Assembly (NCBI GenBank): GCA_027728145.1
Contig: JAQBZV010000049.1
Location: forward strand, 1 to 7,383
Direction: 5' to 3'
Length of the DNA stretch: 7,383 nt
DNA from: Actinomycetota bacterium
GTDB lineage: Bacteria > Actinomycetota > Actinomycetes > Actinomycetales > Microbacteriaceae
Positions within the stretch are counted from its first letter, which is position 1. Each line of letters opens with the position of its first letter. The notes below the pieces were generated by a model, which saw only the letters and a list, made by a program, of their open reading frames with translations, did no database searches and was not told the DNA's origin. Of the stretch, positions 1 through 6,240 are shown piece by piece. Made by a program: the position numbers and the translations under genes.

Positions 1-1
1 G

Positions 2-1948
2 CGCCAGAAGCGCGGGTCCATCCTCGAAGTGGTGATTTCTGATGGCACCGGACTGGTCACCCTCACCTTTTTCAACCAAGCGTGGAGGCAAAAAGACCTC
101 ACCCCGGGGGCTCGGGGAATGTTTGCCGGGAAAGTGGGCGCCTATCGGGGAGAGCGTCAACTGGCCCACCCCGACTACGAGCTTTTTAGCGACGAGGATG
201 CATTGGCGCAGAACAGTGAGGAATGGGCGAAACGCCCCATTCCTCTCTACCCCGCCACCTCCCGAGTGGCCAGCTGGCAGATCGCTAAGTCTGTGGGTGT
301 CGTCTTGGATGTGCTGGGGGAGCTTGGTGACCCCGTACCCGAAGACATTCGAGCCGCCGAAGGACTCGTGGGGTTCTCCGAGGCACTGCAGAAGATTCAC
401 CGGCCCGCGGAGGAGTCGGACTGGAAAGCTGCCAGGGACACGCTGCGCTTTCACGAAGCCCTTGTCCTCCAAACGGCTCTGGTGCGCAGGCGTCGCCTCG
501 CCCAGTCGGTGGCCAGCACGCCGCGTGTTCCCGGTGAGAAGACCAACACCTTCCTGAAGAGTTTGCCCTTCACCTTGACCGAGGATCAACTCACCGTTGT
601 CGAAGAGATTCATGACGACATGGCCAGTGGTCACCCCATGAATCGCCTGGTCCAGGGTGAAGTGGGGTCGGGAAAAACTGTGGTGGCCGCCACCGCGATG
701 GTGACGGTGTCGGGAACCGGCGGCCAAACGGCTCTGCTCGCCCCCACCGAGGTGCTCGCCAACCAGCACTTTCGCTCCCTCATTCAGACGCTTGGCCCCG
801 ACATGGCGGCCTCCCTCAATCCCGTGCTGCTCACCGGAGCACTCGGCGCCCCACAGCGCAAGAAAGCCCTGTTGGCGGCTGCCTCCGGAGCGTCCCAGTT
901 GGTGGTGGGAACCCACGCCCTGCTGGGGGACACCGTTCAGTTTGCAGACCTGGGGCTGGTCGTCATCGATGAACAGCACCGGTTCGGGGTGGATCAGCGC
1001 GATGCGCTTCGCCACAAAGGCTCCCACCCCCACGTTTTGGTTCTCACCGCCACCCCGATTCCTCGAACGGTGGCGATGACGGTCTTTGGTGACCTCGATG
1101 TCTCCACGATTGCCGTGTTGCCCCAGGGTCGCTCACCGATCGAATCTCACGTGGTGGCGCTGGCGGATCACCCCACCTGGTATTCCCGAGTGTGGTCCCG
1201 GGTGGCGGAGGAGGTGACTGCCGGACGGCAAGCCTTCGTCGTGGCCTCCGCGATTTCCCCCAGTGTCCAGGAGGAGGGTGAGCCAGAGCTCGGCGATGTC
1301 GAGGAGGGCGACCCCGAGGGAATGCCCTCGGTTCCCCGGGCCACCGTGGAGGAGACCCTTCCCATGCTGCGGGGGCTCCCAGAGTTTGCGGGTCTCCGGG
1401 TCGAGGCCATCCACGGTCGGATGCCCGCCACCGAGAAAGATGAGGTGATGCAGGCATTCGGTGCTGGCGAGATCGATGTCCTCGTTGCTACCACGGTGAT
1501 TGAGGTGGGAATAGATGTCCCCAACGCCTCCATCATGGTAATTCTGGACGCTGATCGCTTTGGGGTGAGCCAACTCCACCAGCTGCGCGGTCGAGTCGGT
1601 CGAGGGCAACACCCGGGCGCGTGCCTGTTGGTCACCCACGCCGAGGTTGACACGACCGCGCGGGCTCGGGTCGAGGCGGTGGCAAGCACCCTGGACGGGT
1701 TTGAGTTGGCCGCCATCGATCTTGAGCTTCGCCGCGAGGGTGATGTGTTGGGGGCGAGCCAATCGGGTCGACGATCGGGCTTGAGACTGGTCCGAGTGAC
1801 CAGTGATGGTGAGCTCATTGACCGCGCCAGGGAGTATGCCGAGGCGATTCTCACCGCAGACCCCGACCTGTCGGGTCATCCCGAGCTGTTAGCAACCCTT
1901 CAGGCACGCCTGGATGAAAGCTCCGAGGATTACCTGGAAAAGAACTAA
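2..1948 (+). CDS. recG: ATP-dependent DNA helicase RecG, 5' end missing
   Basis: RecG is a superfamily 2 double-strand DNA translocase that remodels stalled replication forks and Holliday junctions. The reading frame is already open at base 2, so the start lies upstream. The visible 648 residues begin inside the wedge (OB-fold) domain, with a GxLxLxFFNQAW-like segment. Counting from base 2, Walker A GEVGSGKT is at residues 219-226, the DEQH box at 323-326, and TATP (motif III) at 349-352. The second helicase lobe carries HGRMP, TTVIEVGIDVPNA and the QLRGRVGRG arginine-finger motif near 527-535. The RecG-specific tail with ELRREGDVLG lies near 575-584. All helicase motifs are intact. An acidic insert with a degenerate 10-residue repeat sits between the two lobes (residues 424-443). 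The family is usually about 700 residues or more, so perhaps 50-100 are missing. The GTG at base 29 is internal, not the start. The identification is secure. Confidence 0.97.
   Translation, partial: RQKRGSILEVVISDGTGLVTLTFFNQAWRQKDLTPGARGMFAGKVGAYRGERQLAHPDYELFSDEDALAQNSEEWAKRPIPLYPATSRVASWQIAKSVGVVLDVLGELGDPVPEDIRAAEGLVGFSEALQKIHRPAEESDWKAARDTLRFHEALVLQTALVRRRRLAQSVASTPRVPGEKTNTFLKSLPFTLTEDQLTVVEEIHDDMASGHPMNRLVQGEVGSGKTVVAATAMVTVSGTGGQTALLAPTEVLANQHFRSLIQTLGPDMAASLNPVLLTGALGAPQRKKALLAAASGASQLVVGTHALLGDTVQFADLGLVVIDEQHRFGVDQRDALRHKGSHPHVLVLTATPIPRTVAMTVFGDLDVSTIAVLPQGRSPIESHVVALADHPTWYSRVWSRVAEEVTAGRQAFVVASAISPSVQEEGEPELGDVEEGDPEGMPSVPRATVEETLPMLRGLPEFAGLRVEAIHGRMPATEKDEVMQAFGAGEIDVLVATTVIEVGIDVPNASIMVILDADRFGVSQLHQLRGRVGRGQHPGACLLVTHAEVDTTARARVEAVASTLDGFELAAIDLELRREGDVLGASQSGRRSGLRLVRVTSDGELIDRAREYAEAILTADPDLSGHPELLATLQARLDESSEDYLEKN
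1271..1330 (+). repeat. Degenerate 30-bp tandem repeat in an acidic RecG insert
   Basis: Two adjacent 30-base units begin with nearly identical sequence, GAGGAGGGTGA and GAGGAGGGCGA. They encode EEGEPE and EEGDPE ten residues apart. The second half of the units has diverged. The repeat keeps the frame and lies between the helicase lobes, where actinobacterial RecG proteins tend to carry variable acidic loops. It looks like an old in-frame duplication in a tolerant loop. No function is implied. Confidence 0.45.
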
Positions 1949-1965
1949 GACGCGTGGTGCGCGTC
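1949..1965 (+). terminator. Hairpin directly after the recG stop, possible weak terminator
   Basis: A perfect 6-bp stem, GACGCG and CGCGTC with loop TGGTG, starts on the base after the recG TAA. No U-tract follows (the next bases are ATCTCC), so it is not a classical intrinsic terminator. GC-rich hairpins without U-tracts are proposed to end some actinobacterial transcripts, and a promoter-like box for coaD lies 24 bases downstream. It could equally stabilise the recG mRNA 3' end. Confidence 0.35.
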
Positions 1966-1989
1966 ATCTCCTGGAAACATTCCTCTCGC

Positions 1990-2001
1990 TAGGCTTGGAG
2001 C
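1990..2001 (+). promoter_or_regulatory. Candidate leaderless promoter (-10 box) of coaD
   Basis: TAGGCT (1990-1995) fits the actinobacterial -10 pattern TANNNT and ends 6 bases before the coaD ATG. Transcription would therefore begin at or next to the start codon. The only purine-rich tract, GGAG at 1997-2000, is one base from ATG, too close for a Shine-Dalgarno. No good -35 element is seen 16-18 bases upstream. The same arrangement recurs before yceD, which strengthens the call. Confidence 0.5.
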
Positions 2002-2493
2002 ATGAGCACTGTTGCGGTTGTTCCCGGGTCATTCGACCCGGTAACCCTGGGTCACGTGGACGTTATCGAGCGTGCTGCGGGACTGTTTGATGAAGTCCAC
2101 GTGGTCGTGGTGCACAATCCCGGCAAAGAGGCAATGTTCCCGATTGCGCAGCGGGTGACGCTATTGGAGCAGGCGATTGCGCAGGCGGGGATCACAGGAA
2201 AACTTGTCGTCACGTCCTGGAGCGTGGGATTGCTGGTGGATTACTGCACCGATGTCGGGGCCACCGTGTTGGTCAAGGGCATCCGCTCGAACACCGATGT
2301 GGCCTATGAACAGCCGATGGCGATTGTGAACCGGAACCTCGCGGCTGTCGAGACTGTGTTCCTTCTTCCTCATCCCGCGAACGCTCACGTGTCGAGTTCA
2401 CTGGTTCGCCAGGTGGCAGCGCTCGGGGGAGATGTCTCCCCGTATGTTCCCCCCGCCGTGGCTGACTATCTGGCGAAGTCGGAGTTGCCTTAG
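2002..2493 (+). CDS. coaD: Phosphopantetheine adenylyltransferase CoaD
   Basis: CoaD transfers AMP from ATP to 4'-phosphopantetheine, giving dephospho-CoA in the penultimate step of CoA synthesis. It is a cytosolic nucleotidyltransferase, typically hexameric. The 163 residues match the family length. The N-terminal nucleotide-binding signature [11 protein letters not shown] is at 8-18, with the catalytic TxGH-type motif TLGH at 15-18. [15 protein letters not shown], around K92 and R95, corresponds to the RGLRxxxDFEYE segment of other CoaDs and has the form I associate with Microbacteriaceae. SSSLVR (131-136) and GGDVSPYVP complete the ATP and substrate sites. The ATG at 2002 puts the signature at the usual distance from the N-terminus. 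In relatives this gene usually follows rsmD; here it follows recG directly, 53 bases downstream. The start appears leaderless. Confidence 0.97.
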   Translation: MSTVAVVPGSFDPVTLGHVDVIERAAGLFDEVHVVVVHNPGKEAMFPIAQRVTLLEQAIAQAGITGKLVVTSWSVGLLVDYCTDVGATVLVKGIRSNTDVAYEQPMAIVNRNLAAVETVFLLPHPANAHVSSSLVRQVAALGGDVSPYVPPAVADYLAKSELP

Positions 2494-2496
2494 TCT
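2491..2496 (+). promoter_or_regulatory. Possible -10 box overlapping the coaD stop
   Basis: The coaD TAG stop and the next three bases read TAGTCT, a TANNNT match. Initiation about 7 bases later would give the aminotransferase mRNA a leader of roughly 25 bases that includes its Shine-Dalgarno. No clear -35 is present at standard spacing. The motif is short and could be chance. Confidence 0.25.
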
Positions 2497-2516
2497 GTTC
2501 TCACTACTCGCGGAGT

Positions 2517-2524
2517 GAAGGAGA
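2517..2524 (+). promoter_or_regulatory. Strong Shine-Dalgarno of the aminotransferase
   Basis: GAAGGAGA is highly complementary to the 3' end of 16S rRNA. Its AAGGAG core ends 5 bases before the GTG at 2529. This fixes the aminotransferase start and contrasts with the neighbouring coaD and yceD starts, which have no usable site. Confidence 0.8.
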
Positions 2525-2528
2525 TCTG

Positions 2529-3839
2529 GTGGCTGCATCGAAGGACACCGCCGAGCTAAAAAAGCTCGATAAGGCTCACAATTTCTACTCATGGTCGGTT
2601 CAGGGCACCGTTGCCCCGATGATGGTCTCGCATGCCAAGGGTATGTATGTCTATGACACCGAGGGCACCGAGTATCTGGACTTCTCCAGCCAGTTGGTCA
2701 ACACCAACATTGGCCACTCCCACCCCGCCGTGGTGAAGGCCATCCAGGAGCAGGCTGAGACCCTTGCGACCGTGGGACCGGCCTACTCCTCAGAGCCTCG
2801 CGTGCAGGCCGCCACTCGAATAGTGGAGCTTGCGGGGAAAGATTTCCAGAAAGTGTTCTTCACCAACGGTGGCGCTGACGGGGTGGAGAACGCGGTGCGG
2901 GCTGCCCGGTTGTTCACCAAGAAAAACAAGGTCCTCTCCACCTACCGCAGCTACCACGGCAACACCGGGGCCGCCATCGTGGCGACCGGGGACTGGCGCC
3001 GCCAGCCCAACGAATACGCCACCCACCACGCACACTTCTTTGGCCCCTTTGCCTACCGCAGTGAGTTCTGGTCCACCACAGAGGCGGAGGAGGGGCAGCG
3101 CGCGCTCCACCACCTCGAGCGGGTCATCCAGTCTGAGGGCCCCGACACTATTGCAGCGGTGTTGCTCGAGAGCGTGCCGGGGACGGCCGGCATCATGGTG
3201 CCCCCTCCCGGATATTTGCGGGGTGTCCGCGAACTCTGTGATCGCTACGGAATCGTCATGATTCTCGATGAGGTGATGGCGGGATTTGGTCGCACCGGCC
3301 ACTGGTTTGCCTTCCACGCCCACGATGTGGTTCCCGACCTGATTTCCTTCGCCAAAGGCGTGAACTCCGGGTATGTGCCAGTCGGTGGGGTGATCTTCCA
3401 TCAGCGGATCGCGGAGTTCTTTGAGGACACCATGTTCCCCGGCGGTTTGACCTACTCCGGTCACCCGCTCGCGATGGCGTCGATTAACGCAGCCCTCCAG
3501 GCGATGGAGGACGAGGGCATGGTCGAGAACGCGAAGACCATGGGTGAGGATCACCTCCGCCCGGGTCTTCTGGCACTCCAGGCCGACCACCCCGTCATCG
3601 GGGATGTTCGCGGCTTGGGCTGTTTCTTTGCGCTGGATCTGGTCGCGGACCCCGTCACCAAGGCGCCTCTTGATGCAGCCGCCATGGGGCGGATCAAAGG
3701 TGAGATTGTGGCGCGGAAGCTGTTGCCCTTTGTGGTGGATAACCGAATTCACGTGGTTCCCCCGCTGATTGTGAGCCCGGAACAGATTCAGACGGCGCTC
3801 CACATCTACGACGAAGCTCTCACGGCCGCAGGCTTCTAG
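2529..3839 (+). CDS. Class III PLP-dependent aminotransferase, taurine/omega-amino-acid type
   Basis: This is a cytosolic fold-type I aminotransferase of the class III (omega-amino acid) group; the exact substrate cannot be read from sequence. Its 436 residues begin at a GTG with a strong Shine-Dalgarno. The active site looks complete: the cofactor phosphate segment TNGGADGVENAVR (112-124), ring-stacking Y142 in YRSYHG, D247 and E248 in the ILDEVMAGFGRTG block, Schiff-base K276 in SFAKGVNSGYVPVGG, and T308 in GGLTYSGHP. The N-terminal YSWSVQG and the LDFSSQLVNTNIGHSHP segment resemble actinobacterial proteins annotated as taurine-pyruvate or generic aspartate-family aminotransferases. The region after FFALDLV seems about 10 residues shorter than the relatives I recall. 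It starts 35 bases after coaD and ends 9 bases before yceD. It is not a standard member of this housekeeping cluster. Base use looks like its neighbours, so recent transfer is not evident. Confidence 0.9.
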   Translation: MAASKDTAELKKLDKAHNFYSWSVQGTVAPMMVSHAKGMYVYDTEGTEYLDFSSQLVNTNIGHSHPAVVKAIQEQAETLATVGPAYSSEPRVQAATRIVELAGKDFQKVFFTNGGADGVENAVRAARLFTKKNKVLSTYRSYHGNTGAAIVATGDWRRQPNEYATHHAHFFGPFAYRSEFWSTTEAEEGQRALHHLERVIQSEGPDTIAAVLLESVPGTAGIMVPPPGYLRGVRELCDRYGIVMILDEVMAGFGRTGHWFAFHAHDVVPDLISFAKGVNSGYVPVGGVIFHQRIAEFFEDTMFPGGLTYSGHPLAMASINAALQAMEDEGMVENAKTMGEDHLRPGLLALQADHPVIGDVRGLGCFFALDLVADPVTKAPLDAAAMGRIKGEIVARKLLPFVVDNRIHVVPPLIVSPEQIQTALHIYDEALTAAGF

Positions 3840-3848
3840 ACTGGGGTC
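3837..3848 (+). promoter_or_regulatory. Candidate leaderless promoter of yceD overlapping the preceding stop
   Basis: TAGACT (3837-3842) is formed by the aminotransferase TAG stop plus ACT, and it ends exactly 6 bases before the yceD ATG. It aligns with the coaD element as TAGNCTNGGNNCATG, with 11 of 15 bases identical through ATG. The GGGG at 3843-3846 is only 2 bases from ATG, so it cannot serve as a normal Shine-Dalgarno. No -35 is obvious. Confidence 0.45.
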
Positions 3849-4379
3849 ATGGCGACCAGCAAAAACCCTCTCGTTGTCGGGGTGAAAGACCTTGTCCATC
3901 AGGCGGGGGAGATGCGCGAGCTCTCGCTCGAGCTGGTGACTCCCGAGAAATACGGCGAAGCCATGGCTACTGTCGCCGAGGGGTCACCGATGACGCTCGC
4001 GCTGCGTCTGGAGGGACTCCACGAGGGTGTTTTGGCCACAGGCGAGGTGTCCGTCACGGCAACGGCCGAGTGCGTGCGGTGTTTGGATCCCGTCAGCTTC
4101 GACCTCGGGGTCGATTTTCAGGAGCTTTTCGCGTATTCTTCTAGCGATTCCGATTCGTACACGGTGGTGGATGACTCCCTCAATCTTGAGGACATCATTC
4201 GGGATGCGGTGGTTCTTGAACTTCCCTTCCAACCTGTGTGCACAGAGGACTGCTACGGATTAGACCCGGCAACTGGCGAGAAACACACAGAACAGCCGGG
4301 GGACACCGTGGCAGAGGAGATTGACCCGAGATGGCAGGAACTCAGTAAGCTTCTCGAGTCTGACCCAGAGAAACCCTAA
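3849..4379 (+). CDS. YceD/DUF177 family protein, cysteine-containing
   Basis: This is a DUF177 (YceD) protein of 176 residues. The family is almost always encoded just upstream of rpmF, as here, and is linked to large-ribosomal-subunit or 23S rRNA biogenesis; its biochemical role is not settled. Visible hallmarks are the central block [13 protein letters not shown] and the C-terminal [18 protein letters not shown]. Together these give C75-x2-C78 and C131-x3-C135, a plausible four-cysteine metal site. The C-terminus ends in [11 protein letters not shown], the usual DPR-W-xL-xxL tail. The protein is acidic, with no signal peptide or membrane segment. Two in-frame TAA codons 9 bases apart end the frame, and rpmF starts 23 bases after the first. 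A leaderless start is suggested by the TAGACT box 6 bases before ATG. Confidence 0.92.
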   Translation: MATSKNPLVVGVKDLVHQAGEMRELSLELVTPEKYGEAMATVAEGSPMTLALRLEGLHEGVLATGEVSVTATAECVRCLDPVSFDLGVDFQELFAYSSSDSDSYTVVDDSLNLEDIIRDAVVLELPFQPVCTEDCYGLDPATGEKHTEQPGDTVAEEIDPRWQELSKLLESDPEKP

Positions 4380-4390
4380 GACCCCTAAGA
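4374..4390 (+). repeat. Tandem 9-base repeat giving two in-frame stops before rpmF
   Basis: CCCTAAGA occurs perfectly at 4374-4381 and 4383-4390. Because the period is 9 bases, both copies present TAA in the yceD frame (4377-4379 and 4386-4388), so the second acts as a backup stop. The repeat covers most of the short yceD-rpmF spacer. Replication slippage is the simplest origin. Confidence 0.6.
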
Positions 4391-4402
4391 AAGCAGAAGA
4401 CC

Positions 4403-4606
4403 ATGGCTGTACCCAAGCGGAAAATGTCGCGCTCGAACACTCGTCACCGTCGTTCGGCGTGGAAGGCTGAGGTGCCCACCCTGGTCAAGAGCGTTGAAAA
4501 CGGTAAGACCGTCTACAGCCTCCCGCACCGCGCCCGCGTGGTCGAGGACTCTGCCGGAACCCCGCTGTTCATGGAATACAAGGGCCGCAAGGTCGCCGAC
4601 GTCTAA
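4403..4606 (+). CDS. rpmF: 50S ribosomal protein L32 (bL32), zinc-independent form
   Basis: L32 is a small basic protein near the base of the large ribosomal subunit. The 67 residues begin [17 protein letters not shown], the classic L32 N-terminus, continue through the conserved [18 protein letters not shown], and end YKGRKVADV as in other actinobacteria. There is no cysteine, so this is the C-minus form that lacks the CxxC zinc ribbon. Many high-GC actinobacteria carry C-plus and C-minus paralogues exchanged under zinc limitation; whether a second copy exists cannot be seen here. The Shine-Dalgarno is weak (GAAG at 4396-4399), and the spacer holds the 9-base tandem repeat. The position between yceD and rnc is canonical. 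Confidence 0.97.
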   Translation: MAVPKRKMSRSNTRHRRSAWKAEVPTLVKSVENGKTVYSLPHRARVVEDSAGTPLFMEYKGRKVADV

Positions 4607-4607
4607 C

Positions 4608-5345
4608 GTGCCCGAGGGTATCGACGAAGCCCCCGAGGCTTTGGACCCCAGCACACTGCTCACCGCGGTGGGCGTTGAGCTTTCGCCCGAGATTCTTCAG
4701 CAATCTTTGACGCACTCGTCCTATGCCTATGAGCAGGGCGGTCTCGATAACGAACGCCTCGAGTTTTTGGGCGACGCCGTGGTGGGGCAAGCCATCACCG
4801 CTGCCCTCTATCACCACTACCCCGACCTCCCCGAGGGTGAACTGGCCAAGCGCCGCGCCAGCATCGTCTCCACTGGCGCACTCGCCGAGATTGCCCGGGG
4901 CATCAACCTTGGTGGCTATCTGCGACTCGGCCGGGGTGAGGAGCTCACCGGGGGCCGCGAGAAACCCTCGCTCCTCGCGGATGCGCTGGAAGCGCTCGTC
5001 GGGGCCATTTTCTTGGACAAAGGCCCGCAGGCTGCCCACGATGCCGTCCACCACTTGATGGGGGATCTCGTCAAGCGAGCGGATGAACTTCGCGAATCCA
5101 GTGACCCGAAGACCGCACTGCAGGAGTGGGCCGCGGCCCACTCTCAGGGCGTTCCCAAATACAACATCACCGACTCGGGTCCTGATCACCAGAAAGTGTT
5201 CACCGCGGATGTGTTCCTCGATGGACACGACCGCTCCAGCACGGGAGTCGGTCACGGCACCGGAAGCTCCAAAAAAGCTGCTGAGCTCGCCGCGGCTCAG
5301 GCGGCCCTGGATTTCCTCCGGGGATCCGACCCCGGCGATGCCTGA
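4608..5345 (+). CDS. rnc: Ribonuclease III
   Basis: RNase III cleaves double-stranded RNA as a Mg2+-dependent homodimer, maturing rRNA precursors and regulating mRNAs. The 245 residues hold an N-terminal endonuclease domain and a C-terminal dsRNA-binding domain. The signature NERLEFLGDA (48-57) supplies E49, E52 and D56; the second acidic pair is D125 and E128 in LLADALEALVGAIFLDKG. The dsRNA-binding domain runs from about D166 to 238, with DPKTALQEW at its start and GTGSSKKAAELAAAQAAL at its end. I chose the GTG one base after the rpmF TAA. The open frame extends upstream to an ATG at 4494, but that part overlaps rpmF out of frame. No good Shine-Dalgarno precedes GTG, so translation probably depends on coupling to rpmF. 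The 3' end overlaps mutM by 8 bases. Confidence 0.96.
   Translation: MPEGIDEAPEALDPSTLLTAVGVELSPEILQQSLTHSSYAYEQGGLDNERLEFLGDAVVGQAITAALYHHYPDLPEGELAKRRASIVSTGALAEIARGINLGGYLRLGRGEELTGGREKPSLLADALEALVGAIFLDKGPQAAHDAVHHLMGDLVKRADELRESSDPKTALQEWAAAHSQGVPKYNITDSGPDHQKVFTADVFLDGHDRSSTGVGHGTGSSKKAAELAAAQAALDFLRGSDPGDA
5318..5335 (+). promoter_or_regulatory. Perfect GC hairpin just upstream of the mutM start
   Basis: CCGGGG (5318-5323) and CCCCGG (5330-5335) form a 6-bp all-GC stem around loop ATCCGA. The stem ends 2 bases before the mutM ATG and lies inside the last rnc codons. It would occupy the ribosome landing zone unless a ribosome finishing rnc melts it, as expected for translational coupling. 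The stem is directly visible; the regulatory role is inferred. Confidence 0.35.
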
Positions 5346-6240
5346 GCTTCCAGAAGTCGAGGTGGTGAGGCGCGGCCTCGAGCCGGCTCTCACCGGCGCC
5401 ACCCTGGATCGAATCGACGTTCTGGAGCCTCGGAGCCTGAAACGCCATCCGGGACCCCCGGAAGATTTTGTCCACCGGCTGGAGGGCCAGGTGGTGGACT
5501 GTGCGATCCGTCGGGGAAAGTTCCTCTGGTTTCCCCTGCGGGGAACACAGGAGGCCCTCGTGGTTCACCTGGGCATGAGCGGTCAAGTCCTGCTGGGCGA
5601 TGAGGCCTCCGATTTTGGCTCCCTGTTGCGTATCCGGCTCGACATCACCACATCAGAGGGTAATCCCCTAGTGGTGGGGTTTGTCGACCAGAGAATCTTT
5701 GGCTCGATGGCCATCGATGAGCTCATTCCCACCCGAGAGGGAACCCCCGCGGGGAGGGGCGCAGACGACAACCGCATTCCTCGAAGCGTTTCCCACATCG
5801 CCCGGGACCCGCTGGATCCCCACTTTGATGACGTCTCGTTCTCGAAGGCGTTGCGGAAGAAGAACACCGACATCAAGCGAGCACTGTTGGATCAGAACCT
5901 GATCAGTGGAATCGGCAATATTTATGCCGATGAGGCTCTCTGGGGAGCACGCCTGCACTATCTGACACCCACGGGTCGCCTCAGTGCCGCCAAGGTTCGC
6001 CTGCTTCTGGCCGAGGTGAGGGCCGTGTTGGAGAAAGCCCTCGTGGAGGGTGGGACGAGTTTTGATAGCCAGTACGTGAACGTTAACGGCCAAGCCGGCT
6101 ACTTTGCCCACTCCCTGCACGCCTACGGGCGGCAGGGAACACCGTGTGATCGGTGCGGCGCCACAGTGCGCCGCGAACCCTTCATGAACCGGTCCTCCCA
6201 CCGGTGTCCCTCCTGCCAAAGGACCCCCAGAAACCGGTAG
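5338..6240 (+). CDS. mutM: Formamidopyrimidine-DNA glycosylase (MutM/Fpg)
   Basis: MutM removes 8-oxoguanine and formamidopyrimidines opposite C and cuts the abasic strand by beta/delta elimination. The 300 residues start MPELPEVE; after Met removal the N-terminal proline is the Schiff-base nucleophile and E3 the acid. K61 in RRGKFLWF matches the conserved lysine near residue 57 of the E. coli enzyme. M80 in HLGMSG and the R and F of DQRIFGSM match the residues that fill the space left by the flipped base. The helix-two-turn-helix contains SGIGNIYADEALW. The C-terminal zinc finger is C270-x2-C273-x16-C290-x2-C293, with R285 in the phosphate-binding position. The loop around ELIPTREGTPAGRGADDNRI is an actinobacterial-type insert. 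The ATG overlaps the end of rnc by 8 bases, implying coupled translation. The open frame extends upstream to 5083 inside rnc, but the conserved N-terminus fixes 5338. Confidence 0.97.
   Translation: MPELPEVEVVRRGLEPALTGATLDRIDVLEPRSLKRHPGPPEDFVHRLEGQVVDCAIRRGKFLWFPLRGTQEALVVHLGMSGQVLLGDEASDFGSLLRIRLDITTSEGNPLVVGFVDQRIFGSMAIDELIPTREGTPAGRGADDNRIPRSVSHIARDPLDPHFDDVSFSKALRKKNTDIKRALLDQNLISGIGNIYADEALWGARLHYLTPTGRLSAAKVRLLLAEVRAVLEKALVEGGTSFDSQYVNVNGQAGYFAHSLHAYGRQGTPCDRCGATVRREPFMNRSSHRCPSCQRTPRNR

Noticed and set aside
29..31. GTG at base 29 as the recG start
   Set aside because: The frame is open before it and the upstream codons continue the wedge-domain sequence, so the gene is truncated by the window edge.
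2790..3899. Antisense open frame of 369 codons opposite the aminotransferase
   Set aside because: It is fully opposite a well-conserved enzyme, with a His- and Gly-rich composition typical of antisense translation and no family resemblance.
4494..4607. Upstream extension of rnc to an ATG at 4494
   Set aside because: It would overlap rpmF out of frame for over 100 bases and add Ser/Arg/Pro-rich residues not found in RNase III. The GTG at 4608 fits the family N-terminus.
5083..5337. Upstream extension of mutM into rnc
   Set aside because: MutM requires the processed N-terminal Pro after Met, and MPELPEVE begins at 5338.
4569..5402. Antisense open frame of 277 codons opposite rnc
   Set aside because: It is a complementary-strand shadow of RNase III with no motifs or plausible start context.
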